Part shown: one piece after another, positions 1 to 6,560 of the stretch | How positions within the stretch are numbered: position 1 is the first letter of the stretch | Layout: every line of letters begins with the position of its first letter | DNA from: Nitrosomonas sp. UBA6494 | Lineage (GTDB): Bacteria > Pseudomonadota > Gammaproteobacteria > Burkholderiales > Nitrosomonadaceae | NCBI GenBank assembly: GCA_002435335.1 | Contig: DJMI01000041.1 | Coordinates: forward strand, 1-8,702 | Direction of reading: 5' to 3' | Length of the DNA stretch: 8,702 nucleotides | The notes under the pieces: generated by a model | Database searches by the model: none | The model's input: only the letters and a program-made list of their open reading frames with translations | Told to the model about the DNA's origin: nothing | Made by a program: the position numbers and the translations under genes

Positions 1-61
1 TCTCGTATGGGTATTTAATATATCCTTTATTTCTCAATAGTGTATTTCTGATGCTTTAGAT

Positions 62-90
62 TTGACGTGCGCTGCCGTTAAATTATCTAT
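62..90 (+). promoter_or_regulatory. Possible sigma70-type promoter of the kinase/REC-TPR operon
   Basis: A good -35 hexamer, TTGACG, lies at 62-67, about 50 bp before the kinase start. At normal spacing the -10 region is poor: TATCTA at 84-89 or ATCTAT at 85-90. The -35 is visible in the sequence; calling the whole unit a promoter is inference. A weak -10 could mean that an activator is needed. Confidence 0.3.
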
Positions 91-94
91 CGAA

Positions 95-106
95 ATCTCA
101 TGAGAT
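95..106. repeat. Perfect 12-bp palindrome just before the kinase start
   Basis: ATCTCATGAGAT equals its own reverse complement. It lies between the putative promoter and the GTG start at 113, and contains the GAGAT stretch that is the only Shine-Dalgarno-like sequence for this gene. It could be an operator half-site pair, or chance. As RNA a hairpin with no loop bases cannot close fully, so a DNA-level role is the likelier one. Confidence 0.4.
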
Positions 107-112
107 GCTATT

Positions 113-853
113 GTGCACAAACAAAAATTGCTGCAACTATCCGGAAATATAAGCAACACGCCAGTTTCTTCTGCATTGGTCGAAAATATCGATCATTTTC
201 TCGCGTCTTCCGTACATGATATGAAAAACTCAGTAACGTCGTTGCTCGCCGGTTTGGAGAAAACGCTTACCGTTGCTGAGATGGAAAAATTGTCGACCTA
301 TTCCGAATTGGTGCAAGTCAATCAGGAAGCAAAACGTATCCGCAATCAACTTGTGCAACTACTTATTGCCTATAAGCTTGGTCAGAAAATTTACCCTTTC
401 GATCCACAAGAAATTTGCTTAAGTGATTTTCTATATGAATTGGAGGTGCAGTACCGAAGTCTGGTGCAAATTCACCGTATCACTATGGATATCCGCGTTG
501 ATGCGGATTTGTATTGGTATTTCGATGAAGATTTGATTGGTGGGGTAATTGGAAATGCGATCAATAACGCCGCACGTTTTGCACGCAATCGAATATTGAT
601 CAGTGCCGAAACATTAGGCAATAAACTGGTTTTTCGCATCGAAGACGATGGCTGTGGTTATCCCGATCAGATTCTTCAAAAGCATGGCGATTTTATGCGC
701 AGTGTTAGTTTTTATGAAGGAAACACAGGGCTAGGCTTATATTTCGCGACACTGGCGGCTCGCATGCATCGCAACTACAGACATGCCGGAGAACTTCACT
801 TGGAAAACGGTGGTTCCTTGGGAGGCGCTTGTTTTATTTTTCGTCTACCTTAA
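113..853 (+). CDS. Soluble sensor histidine kinase without a sensor domain
   Basis: This 246-residue protein is probably a cytoplasmic histidine kinase that phosphorylates the REC-TPR protein encoded 18 bp downstream. The phospho-acceptor box is S-V-H35-D-M-K-N-S. The HATPase domain shows an N-box (N148-A-I-N-N152-A), a G1 box (D179-G-C-G182) and a G2 box (G203-N-T-G-L-G208-L). No transmembrane segment, signal peptide or recognisable PAS/GAF domain is present, so only the dimerisation/phosphotransfer helices (about 25-90) precede the ATPase. The GTG start follows an in-frame stop at 101-103, and the only earlier in-frame near-start is an ATT, so it is well bounded. The Shine-Dalgarno is weak (GAGAT). 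The signal may come from a separate partner protein. Family assignment is secure; partner and signal are inferred. Confidence 0.88.
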   Translation: MHKQKLLQLSGNISNTPVSSALVENIDHFLASSVHDMKNSVTSLLAGLEKTLTVAEMEKLSTYSELVQVNQEAKRIRNQLVQLLIAYKLGQKIYPFDPQEICLSDFLYELEVQYRSLVQIHRITMDIRVDADLYWYFDEDLIGGVIGNAINNAARFARNRILISAETLGNKLVFRIEDDGCGYPDQILQKHGDFMRSVSFYEGNTGLGLYFATLAARMHRNYRHAGELHLENGGSLGGACFIFRLP

Positions 854-871
854 TCAACTTTCATCTAAATC

Positions 872-2521
872 ATGATGACTCGCTCCGTCCGTATAGTTCA
901 ATCCGCTCCGGATTTTTCCGAAAGAAATATACTTATCGTAGACGATTTTCGTGAAATGCGAATTATTTTGCGCGATATTTTGTGCAATTGCGGTGCCGAC
1001 ACCAAGAGAATTTTCATGGCAGATAACGGTAATGACGCCGTTGCTTTGTTGAAGGAAGTGAAATTCAATATTGTTTTATGCGATCTCGTTTTGGAGTCCG
1101 GAAAAAATGGTCAGCAAATTCTTGAGCAAGCCAAATACGAATCTCTGATCGATCCATCCTGTTTATGGATCATGATTTCCGCTGAAAAGACAATGGAAGC
1201 GGTTTCCGGTGCGGCTGAATATAAGCCGGATGCATATATTCTTAAACCGATAACGGAAGATAGTTTGCGTACGCGCTTGCTTAAAATATGGTCAAAAAAA
1301 GCTGTGTTTGCAGAAATACTTTACGCAATGCAGCAGCAAGATTATTTAAAAGCGATGCAGTTGTGCGATAAACAATTAATTTCCAGTAAAGCGTATACGT
1401 TTGATTTGCTGCGGATCAAATGCGATTTGTTTTTGGCTATGGGAGACTATGAATCATCGAGAAAATTGCTGGAAAAAATACTGGAGACTCGCGATATTCC
1501 ATGGGCTAAAGTGGCGTTGGCTAAAATATGGCTTAAACGAAACGATTCGGTTATCGCACAAAATTTATTAAGAGAAACCATCGAAGCGGTTCCGGCATAT
1601 ATAGAAGCACAAGATCTTTTAGCGCAAAGCCTGCAAAAACTGGGTAATTTTGAAGAGGCAAGTACCATACTTGAACGTGCGATTAAGTTATCGCCCAATT
1701 CGGTGGCGCGTCAAAAAATGTTTGGCGAAACCGCAATGAAGATCGGTAAACTGGCTGATGCGGAGCGCGCATTCCGCAAAAGTATTTCATTGGGAGAAAA
1801 TTCCGTATTCAAATCGCCGGACGCTTATTTAGACCTTGCCAAGGTATGCAGTGCCAATAAAAATCCTACGGAAGCATTGAAGACATTGGATTTACTGCAC
1901 AAGAATTTTGCCACCGATGAAATACGTTTGAGAACGTTATCGGTTAAAGGAATGGTTTATCATCAAAACGGTGATACGGAGAAGGCACGCCAAATCGCCG
2001 ATGAATTAAGTCAATCCATTGATGCGAATAATTGCCGTTTCAACAGTGGTGATGTGTTGGAAGTTGCACGCTTGCTGCTTGTTGCTGGTGATGCAGACAA
2101 AGCGATTCAGATGCTGCAGAGCGAAATAAAATCCAATCCTGAAAGTGCTTTACTCGTACGCGAGGTCACTGAAATTTTTGATCAAGCAGGTATGGGGGAA
2201 AGAGGTAACGAACTGATCGAGGCTTCGCGACGAGAAGCCATGCTCATCATGGATCGCGGTGTATTATTGATCAGTAAGGGGCAATATGAAGAAGCTGTGC
2301 ATGCCATGCGTGAAGCAAATATCGCAATGCCATCGAATACGCGTGTACTGCTTAATTTGGCGCATGTAATCATCACTTATATTCAGAAACATGGCGCAAC
2401 ACCAGATCTAATAGAGGAAGCGCGCAGCAGTTTGGTTGCTGCTAATCAATTATCGCCCGGTGAGCCCCGTTTTATCCGGTTGATGGCATCGTTAAGCGAA
2501 TTGACTTCAACAGCAGCTTAG
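872..2521 (+). CDS. Response regulator: receiver domain fused to TPR repeats (VieB-like architecture)
   Basis: The N-terminal 140 residues form a CheY-like receiver: acidic pair D24-D25, phospho-acceptor D71 in L-C-D-L-V, S103 in M-I-S-A-E-K and K125 in L-K-P. All key residues are intact, so it should accept phosphate from the kinase encoded upstream. From about residue 145 to 540 the protein is helical with TPR units, clearest at roughly 210-310 (for example L-G-N-F-E-E-A, I-G-K-L-A-D-A-E-R-A-F) and again near 465-500 (K-G-Q-Y-E-E-A). No DNA-binding, GGDEF or EAL domain is present, so the output is likely protein binding. The ATG at 872 is followed by a second in-frame ATG at 875, and no clear Shine-Dalgarno is seen; the 18-bp gap suggests translational coupling. 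REC-TPR proteins of this layout occur in many proteobacteria; the target here is unknown. Confidence 0.9.
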   Translation: MMTRSVRIVQSAPDFSERNILIVDDFREMRIILRDILCNCGADTKRIFMADNGNDAVALLKEVKFNIVLCDLVLESGKNGQQILEQAKYESLIDPSCLWIMISAEKTMEAVSGAAEYKPDAYILKPITEDSLRTRLLKIWSKKAVFAEILYAMQQQDYLKAMQLCDKQLISSKAYTFDLLRIKCDLFLAMGDYESSRKLLEKILETRDIPWAKVALAKIWLKRNDSVIAQNLLRETIEAVPAYIEAQDLLAQSLQKLGNFEEASTILERAIKLSPNSVARQKMFGETAMKIGKLADAERAFRKSISLGENSVFKSPDAYLDLAKVCSANKNPTEALKTLDLLHKNFATDEIRLRTLSVKGMVYHQNGDTEKARQIADELSQSIDANNCRFNSGDVLEVARLLLVAGDADKAIQMLQSEIKSNPESALLVREVTEIFDQAGMGERGNELIEASRREAMLIMDRGVLLISKGQYEEAVHAMREANIAMPSNTRVLLNLAHVIITYIQKHGATPDLIEEARSSLVAANQLSPGEPRFIRLMASLSELTSTAA

Positions 2522-2531
2522 CGCGATTGAG

Positions 2532-2548
2532 AAAAAACCATCAGGTTT
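2532..2548 (-). terminator. Possible weak intrinsic terminator between convergent genes
   Basis: An inverted repeat, AAACC-ATCA-GGTTT (2535-2548), is flanked by an A run, so the minus-strand transcript of the Adhesin_E-like gene would form a short hairpin ending in a run of about six U. It lies 10 bp past that gene's stop. The stem is only 5 bp with two GC pairs, so termination would be weak. Confidence 0.35.
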
Positions 2549-2558
2549 GTTGTTATAG

Positions 2559-2948
2559 CTATACTTTGCACGCAAGTTTCAACTCCGCTTCTTCCATGCT
2601 GTCGGGTTTTACTGGTTCCCATTTCTGCGGTTGATTGTATGAGCGAATTAGATCGCCGTGCTCTTTATTTAAGCTGTAGAGCGAAAATGCCAGTCGGCGC
2701 ATTTGTTTTTCGTTGCAATCGTATTCGCGCCGAATCTTTTCGGACAAGAATTCCGCGCCCGATGCTTTTTGCAGTGTTTGATAGTCGAATAAAAGCCACA
2801 TTTTGGCTCGGTTGCTGGTATTTAGGATGGTCGTTGTATCAGCGTATACCGTGTAACCACCTTTAAGCGCGCTTTCTCCAATTTTGCTCCATTCCGCCGC
2901 GGCGCTTGTGCTGATCAAGGTCAGAGTCAGTACTAAAAAAATCCTCAT
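2559..2948 (-). CDS. Secreted Adhesin_E-like protein
   Basis: This 129-residue protein begins with a typical signal peptide (hydrophobic stretch 3-14, likely cleavage after A-A-A18 before E19-W), so it should be periplasmic or outer-surface. The mature part matches the layout of the surface-adhesin E family (Adhesin_E): a short strand ending in Y-A-D36, a W-L-L-F strand near 51-54, the E-Y-D-C78 motif followed by basic residues and a Y-S strand, and a C-terminal cysteine (C127) that could pair with C78. No lipobox is present. The family name comes from a Haemophilus protein, but most members are uncharacterised, so adhesion should not be assumed. It is convergent to the REC-TPR gene and divergent from the DUF3467-like pair. 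The Shine-Dalgarno is poor. Confidence 0.75.
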   Translation of the reverse strand: MRIFLVLTLTLISTSAAAEWSKIGESALKGGYTVYADTTTILNTSNRAKMWLLFDYQTLQKASGAEFLSEKIRREYDCNEKQMRRLAFSLYSLNKEHGDLIRSYNQPQKWEPVKPDSMEEAELKLACKV

Positions 2949-2995
2949 AATTCGATTTTTGTTTCTTTCGTAAGAAGTCGGTTCAATAGGTAGCG

Positions 2996-3025
2996 AGTAT
3001 AGGCGTTAATTACCTTTAGGTGCAA
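2996..3025 (-). promoter_or_regulatory. Possible sigma70 promoter of the Adhesin_E-like gene
   Basis: On the minus strand, TTGCAC (3025-3020) is followed after 18 bp by TATACT (3001-2996), 5 of 6 to the -10 consensus, about 47 bp before the ATG. Position and -10 are convincing; the -35 matches only in its TTG. Confidence 0.4.
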
Positions 3026-3032
3026 ATCACAA

Positions 3033-3048
3033 TGGAATGCTTTATGCT
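3033..3048 (+). promoter_or_regulatory. Possible sigma54 (-24/-12) element before the DUF3467-like pair
   Basis: TGGAATGCTTTATGCT has the GG-N10-GC spacing required for sigma54 promoters, with TGG at the -24 end and TGCT at the -12 end. Transcription would begin near 3060, giving a leader of about 50 nt that includes the G run. The central bases depart from TGGCAC and TTGC, and no enhancer-binding protein gene is in the window, so this may be chance. Confidence 0.25.
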
Positions 3049-3095
3049 TTAGGTCATCGGGAAATTCTTTTGATCACAAAGTAAGTACTAATATT

Positions 3096-3106
3096 AGGGG
3101 GGGGGG
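3096..3106 (+). promoter_or_regulatory. Homopolymeric G(10) ribosome binding site
   Basis: Ten consecutive G (3097-3106) preceded by A sit two bases before the GTG start at 3109. This is the only sequence near the start that can pair with the anti-Shine-Dalgarno, using the A and some of the G run with G:U wobble. Homopolymeric G runs of this length are classic slippage sites; a change of length here would alter spacing to the start codon and not the reading frame. Confidence 0.6.
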
Positions 3107-3108
3107 CA

Positions 3109-3399
3109 GTGGAACAAAAAAATAATGCAGCACCAATCAGTATTCGCATGCAACAAGGAGAGCAAGCCGGACAACCGATGTATGCCAATTTTGCTTCGGC
3201 GCAGTTGGGTCAAGGGGTGATTATCGTTGATTTCGGCTTTCTCGATCCGCAAATGGTTGCTGCCATCAATAGGCTAGCGCGTTCTGGTGAGAAAACACCC
3301 GATACCGTTGCTGCAAAGATGGTTTGTAGGATGGCGCTCAGCATTGAGTCTGCCAATAATTTGATGCAACAATTGAATCAAATGTTTCAGAAGAAGTAA
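3109..3399 (+). CDS. DUF3467-like small protein, first of a tandem pair
   Basis: This 96-residue protein has no signal peptide or membrane segment and is probably cytoplasmic. It contains P23-M-Y-A-N-F, I-I-V-D-F-G-F at 38-44 and C73-R-M-A-L followed by a helix rich in Gln and Leu. The order Y-x-N, D-F, R-hydrophobic-x-L and A-x-x-L-x-x-x-L resembles the DUF3467 family, whose function is unknown; the assignment is from motif memory and not a profile search. The downstream paralogue shares about 41 of 85 aligned residues (hand count). The GTG start at 3109 is where the homology-bearing frame opens just after the G run. There are 43 bp to the next gene, so co-transcription is likely. Confidence 0.75.
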   Translation: MEQKNNAAPISIRMQQGEQAGQPMYANFASAQLGQGVIIVDFGFLDPQMVAAINRLARSGEKTPDTVAAKMVCRMALSIESANNLMQQLNQMFQKK

Positions 3400-3442
3400 T
3401 CGTAACAATTTGTTGTGCTGCTTGTTTGTCAGGAGAGAATGA

Positions 3443-3922
3443 ATGGTAGACGAAAATAACGCCTTAATCGGTACCGCAACTGAAGCTTCATCTTCCATGA
3501 GGCAGATTAATGTCCGTGTACAGCCGGGAGAAAATTCCGGTATACCGATATATTCCAATTTTTCAACGATTCAGGGTGGGAAAGGTACGATTATTGTCGA
3601 TTTCGGCTTTGTTGAGCCGAATGCGATTAATGCAATGAATCGCGCCATCAAGTCAGGTGAAAAACCACAAGAAGCTTTAAGTGGTAAATTGTCTTGCCGC
3701 ATGGCGTTAAATGCCGAAGCTGCGCAACAACTATCGCAGCAGCTAGGTCAATTATTGCGGTTGAATACACCACCCGCGGCATCGACTGCGGCGGAAAATA
3801 TCCGTGACAGTAATTTGGATGCGAACAAAGAAACTGAATCTGTCGATGAAAAACAAGAGGATCAAACAGATCAGAAAACGGATGGTGGTGGTTTTCGGTT
3901 TCCTTGGTCGAAAAAGAAATAA
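3443..3922 (+). CDS. DUF3467-like protein with acidic disordered tail, second of a tandem pair
   Basis: Residues 22-106 are a paralogue of the preceding protein: P-I-Y-S-N-F, I-I-V-D-F-G-F at 50-56, S-G-E-K, and C85-R-M-A-L followed by an A-A-Q-Q-L-S-Q-Q-L helix. Unlike its sister it has a 21-residue N-terminal extension and a C-terminal tail of about 50 residues that is rich in Asp, Glu, Gln and Thr, low in hydrophobics, and ends in F-R-F-P-W-S-K-K-K. That suggests a disordered linker with a basic/aromatic terminal peptide that could bind a partner or a membrane surface. The ATG follows a strong Shine-Dalgarno, AGGAGA at 3431-3436. This contrasts with the G-run site of the first gene, so the two copies may be expressed at different levels. 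The gene is convergent with the membrane protein gene, 39 bp away. Confidence 0.8.
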   Translation: MVDENNALIGTATEASSSMRQINVRVQPGENSGIPIYSNFSTIQGGKGTIIVDFGFVEPNAINAMNRAIKSGEKPQEALSGKLSCRMALNAEAAQQLSQQLGQLLRLNTPPAASTAAENIRDSNLDANKETESVDEKQEDQTDQKTDGGGFRFPWSKKK

Positions 3923-3961
3923 TCTGGAATATCAGTGCCCTCAATGTAAAGAATTCGATCA

Positions 3962-5362
3962 TTACTTCGCATTGCTATCCAATGCCGGTTCTTTCCGTTC
4001 TTGTTTTGGGATATCGAAATTCTTTTTAACGACGGCTTGTGCATGCGTTACTTTGACCATGCTCGTTGCCAGAATCTCATTTTGATTGAGGTATTTGACG
4101 CTCAGGCTATGATCGCCAACCGGTACGTTGTTCAGGGTGTAAAACCCGTCGGTATCCGTAACCGCATGTGCTTGGTGCGGTAATTCGGTCAAAAATACTT
4201 CGGTGGTTTGAGGGATTTCTTTGTCATTTCCTTCGAACCTGACGATGCCGGCAATCGCACCATATTGGAGCGCTTCTGCGGTTTGCGGTGTGATTTTGTT
4301 TGCCACTGAACGTACCATCAGCAAAATGGTTTCAGATGCAAATCCGGCGATGAAAGCCAAGGCCACAGCGTTTGTGGCATTGCTGGGTTCGATTAGATAG
4401 TACGCTAGAATTGCCAGGAAAGGTGCTGAAATAAACTGTACCATCTGGAAAATCAGATGCTCACGGAATTCGTATTGCGACAGCTTGGGTTGCTGCTCGG
4501 TAGCGATATGTTCCGATCCAGCTTGTTTTTGTAATTCAGGAAGTCGCCGAGTCAAGCTGATGCTGCCACCCATCAATGCCATGATGATGAAGTACAGTGG
4601 AATCAAAAGGCCGTCTTTTACTTCGCAGGTTACCGATTTTCCATATGCTGAATCGTCATCTTGATTGCATTTCTCGATATGACCGCCGATATTGATGACC
4701 CAAGCATAACCCAATCCGGTCTTTGCTGCTTCAGATGGATTTGTTTTTTTGTCGTCATTGCCGAGCGAAGATGGCGTTTGAGTGCCTTCGTTTGGTTGGG
4801 CTAGACTGACTGCGTCGTTGGGCTTAATGGAGGTTTGAGGGGGAACATTTTCGTCGCAGCGCAAATTGGCTGCCTTGCTGTCCTTGGTGCATCCGATAAA
4901 GACCGCAATCGGACGTTCTCTCAGTGTTCCAAGGTATGATTCTTCTGGTTTGACTTTTAAATCTTTGAATAGAGGATCGATGAAAGGTGAGATCGTCAAC
5001 AAAAGAGACAGTAACATGAAGCTGTAAGCAAATATCATCCATTTGTTGCGTTGCTGCGACCGGATTTCTTCAATTCCGATTTTGGTTGCCTGATCTGCTT
5101 CGCCTGGAATCGGTGCAATTCGTTCAGTATAAATTTGCACGAAAATGATGCACATGAAAATAACAACCGGAAAAATCGGAATACCGCTTCCTTTACCGTA
5201 AATAAAAATTGCGGCTAAAAGATTAAAGAAATGCGCAATTGCCCATAGGGGATGCTTCTCAATCCAATTTCTCGTCCAGGTAACGACCGCCCATCGTTGC
5301 ACTTCTTCGCACCAATTGTGCCAAATCGTTTTGGCGGTATTGCCCGGGCTATTTTCGCTCAT
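3962..5362 (-). CDS. Six-helix membrane protein with a four-cysteine loop and C-terminal carboxypeptidase-regulatory-like domain
   Basis: I do not recognise this 466-residue protein. Hydrophobic segments lie at about 37-55, 61-78, 108-128, 251-270, 303-324 and 331-350. Between helices 3 and 4 is a 120-residue hydrophilic loop, low-complexity in the middle (Asn, Pro, Ser, Thr, Lys), with four cysteines (C158, C169, C232, C246) that could form two disulfides if the loop is periplasmic. Residues 368-450 look like a carboxypeptidase-regulatory-like beta sandwich: A-I-A-G-I-V-R-F at the start, V-T-D-T-D-G-F-Y-T-L in the middle and V-P-V-G-D-H-S-L. The start at 5362 is chosen because AAAGGAGA lies 9 nt upstream; an in-frame TTG at 5395 would add 11 residues but lacks a comparable site. 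The gene follows the YdjM-like gene after a 99-bp gap on the same strand. Confidence 0.8.
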   Translation of the reverse strand: MSENSPGNTAKTIWHNWCEEVQRWAVVTWTRNWIEKHPLWAIAHFFNLLAAIFIYGKGSGIPIFPVVIFMCIIFVQIYTERIAPIPGEADQATKIGIEEIRSQQRNKWMIFAYSFMLLSLLLTISPFIDPLFKDLKVKPEESYLGTLRERPIAVFIGCTKDSKAANLRCDENVPPQTSIKPNDAVSLAQPNEGTQTPSSLGNDDKKTNPSEAAKTGLGYAWVINIGGHIEKCNQDDDSAYGKSVTCEVKDGLLIPLYFIIMALMGGSISLTRRLPELQKQAGSEHIATEQQPKLSQYEFREHLIFQMVQFISAPFLAILAYYLIEPSNATNAVALAFIAGFASETILLMVRSVANKITPQTAEALQYGAIAGIVRFEGNDKEIPQTTEVFLTELPHQAHAVTDTDGFYTLNNVPVGDHSLSVKYLNQNEILATSMVKVTHAQAVVKKNFDIPKQERKEPALDSNAK

Positions 5363-5370
5363 GCTGTTTA

Positions 5371-5378
5371 TCTCCTTT
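5371..5378 (-). promoter_or_regulatory. Ribosome binding site that fixes the membrane protein start
   Basis: On the minus strand the sequence reads AAAGGAGA, a near-perfect Shine-Dalgarno, with 9 nt between its AGGAG core and the ATG at 5362. It supports this start over the upstream in-frame TTG at 5395. Confidence 0.8.
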
Positions 5379-5461
5379 GTAATCGGTAGAAGCAAATACG
5401 TAACATATTAATAGCTTGGTGTTTGCGCGCGATAGCGTAAAGCATTGCGATAAAGCGACGT

Positions 5462-6472
5462 TCAATCAGGAATATGCTCGCCTAATAGCAATGAGATGAA
5501 TTTCTCACGTGTTTGTTTGGATGAATCGCGATATAAAGTATATTTTGCGTGCAGATCCGGTTGTTCCGGGTTTATTTCGATACCCCAAAGCGGCGCAATG
5601 GTCATCGGCAAATTGGAGTAACGCACATCAATCAGTACATTCGGTTGCTCCGGACGAATTGCGACCAGGCCGGCGGAAAATTGCGTAAAGCGTGCGATGT
5701 CTCCAGCTAAAACTGACGTTAACGGCAATCCGTTCATGTCGCGTGTCAATTCGAATTTCGTTATCGATTCTCCCGGAAAAATGCGCGGTTGCGAAAATAA
5801 GCCGACGCGGACTGCGTCAACGTACAATCTACCGTTATATTGGTAGATAGATCGCCATAACACCAAATTGCCCAGTGTCGGTTTTACCAGTAATTCTTCC
5901 GCTTGATGTCCGCGTTCAGCAATCAGAGATGCCGCTACAGTTTCTGCACGTTGCAATTGCAGCCAACCGAACGACATGTAGGCCGCGGCGAGCAATAATC
6001 CGATACGCGCCGCACGATGAGAATATTTTTTAAAAGCGATGATGCCGGCAGTTAGCAGAATCAGCGTGAAAATAGGATCGATGACCGAAATGGTATTCCA
6101 GGCGATCCGTTCATCGCTCAGCGGCCAAAGCAAATGCGTACCATAACTGGTGAAAGCATCCAGTACACCACTCAAACAATAACCAAGCAAGGCGAAAAGA
6201 TAAAGACGGGAAAAAGACAAGCGTTTGCGCAAAAACGGCCATAACAGCAGCGCGACAATCAATGCCCCGAGAGGTACAAAAAACAGCGAGTGAGTGAAGT
6301 GACGGTGGAATTCGATATTGAGCAGCGGATCGTTCTCCGATTGAATCAAAATATCCACATCCGCAGCAATTCCGGCAAAAAAGCCGATACCCGTCGCTAT
6401 ACGCGCTTCTGGTTGTTTTGCACCTGATTGCGCCATCGTAGCGCCAAGTAATCCTTGAGTCAGTAGGTCCAT
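5462..6472 (-). CDS. Membrane-bound metal-dependent hydrolase, YdjM family
   Basis: This 336-residue protein matches the YdjM/YbcI-type family (LexA-regulated membrane-bound hydrolase). Diagnostic features are the N-terminal M-D-L-L-T-Q-G-L-L-G-A, D38-V-D40, the H56-R-H-F-T-H61-S motif, D105-A-F-T-S-Y-G-T-H113 and I-D132-P. These His and Asp residues are the expected metal ligands. Membrane segments lie at about 64-82, 90-105, 125-146 and 154-170, followed by a C-terminal soluble region of about 160 residues with several beta strands. The enzymatic substrate of the family is not established, so 'hydrolase' is a homology label. The ATG at 6472 opens directly on the conserved N-terminus, so the start is secure, though no good Shine-Dalgarno is visible. 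No clear LexA box is seen upstream. Confidence 0.85.
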   Translation of the reverse strand: MDLLTQGLLGATMAQSGAKQPEARIATGIGFFAGIAADVDILIQSENDPLLNIEFHRHFTHSLFFVPLGALIVALLLWPFLRKRLSFSRLYLFALLGYCLSGVLDAFTSYGTHLLWPLSDERIAWNTISVIDPIFTLILLTAGIIAFKKYSHRAARIGLLLAAAYMSFGWLQLQRAETVAASLIAERGHQAEELLVKPTLGNLVLWRSIYQYNGRLYVDAVRVGLFSQPRIFPGESITKFELTRDMNGLPLTSVLAGDIARFTQFSAGLVAIRPEQPNVLIDVRYSNLPMTIAPLWGIEINPEQPDLHAKYTLYRDSSKQTREKFISLLLGEHIPD

Positions 6473-6560
6473 ATCAATGCGGTTTGGTTATATCTAAAAA
6501 CTGCGGCTGATCGCTTGGTTAAATGATCAATAACAGGATGCTAATCAATTCTTCGATGCG

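Noticed and set aside
2639..2866. Plus-strand open frame inside the Adhesin_E-like gene
   Set aside because: It lies wholly antisense to a gene with a clear signal peptide and family motif; the Arg/Cys-rich product is typical of a shadow frame.
3648..3962. Open frame antisense to the second DUF3467-like gene
   Set aside because: It is a shadow of the real coding frame, has no ribosome binding site and its product resembles nothing.
5363..5395. Longer membrane protein beginning at TTG 5395
   Set aside because: The strong AAAGGAGA at 5371-5378 points to the ATG at 5362 and would lie inside the longer coding region.
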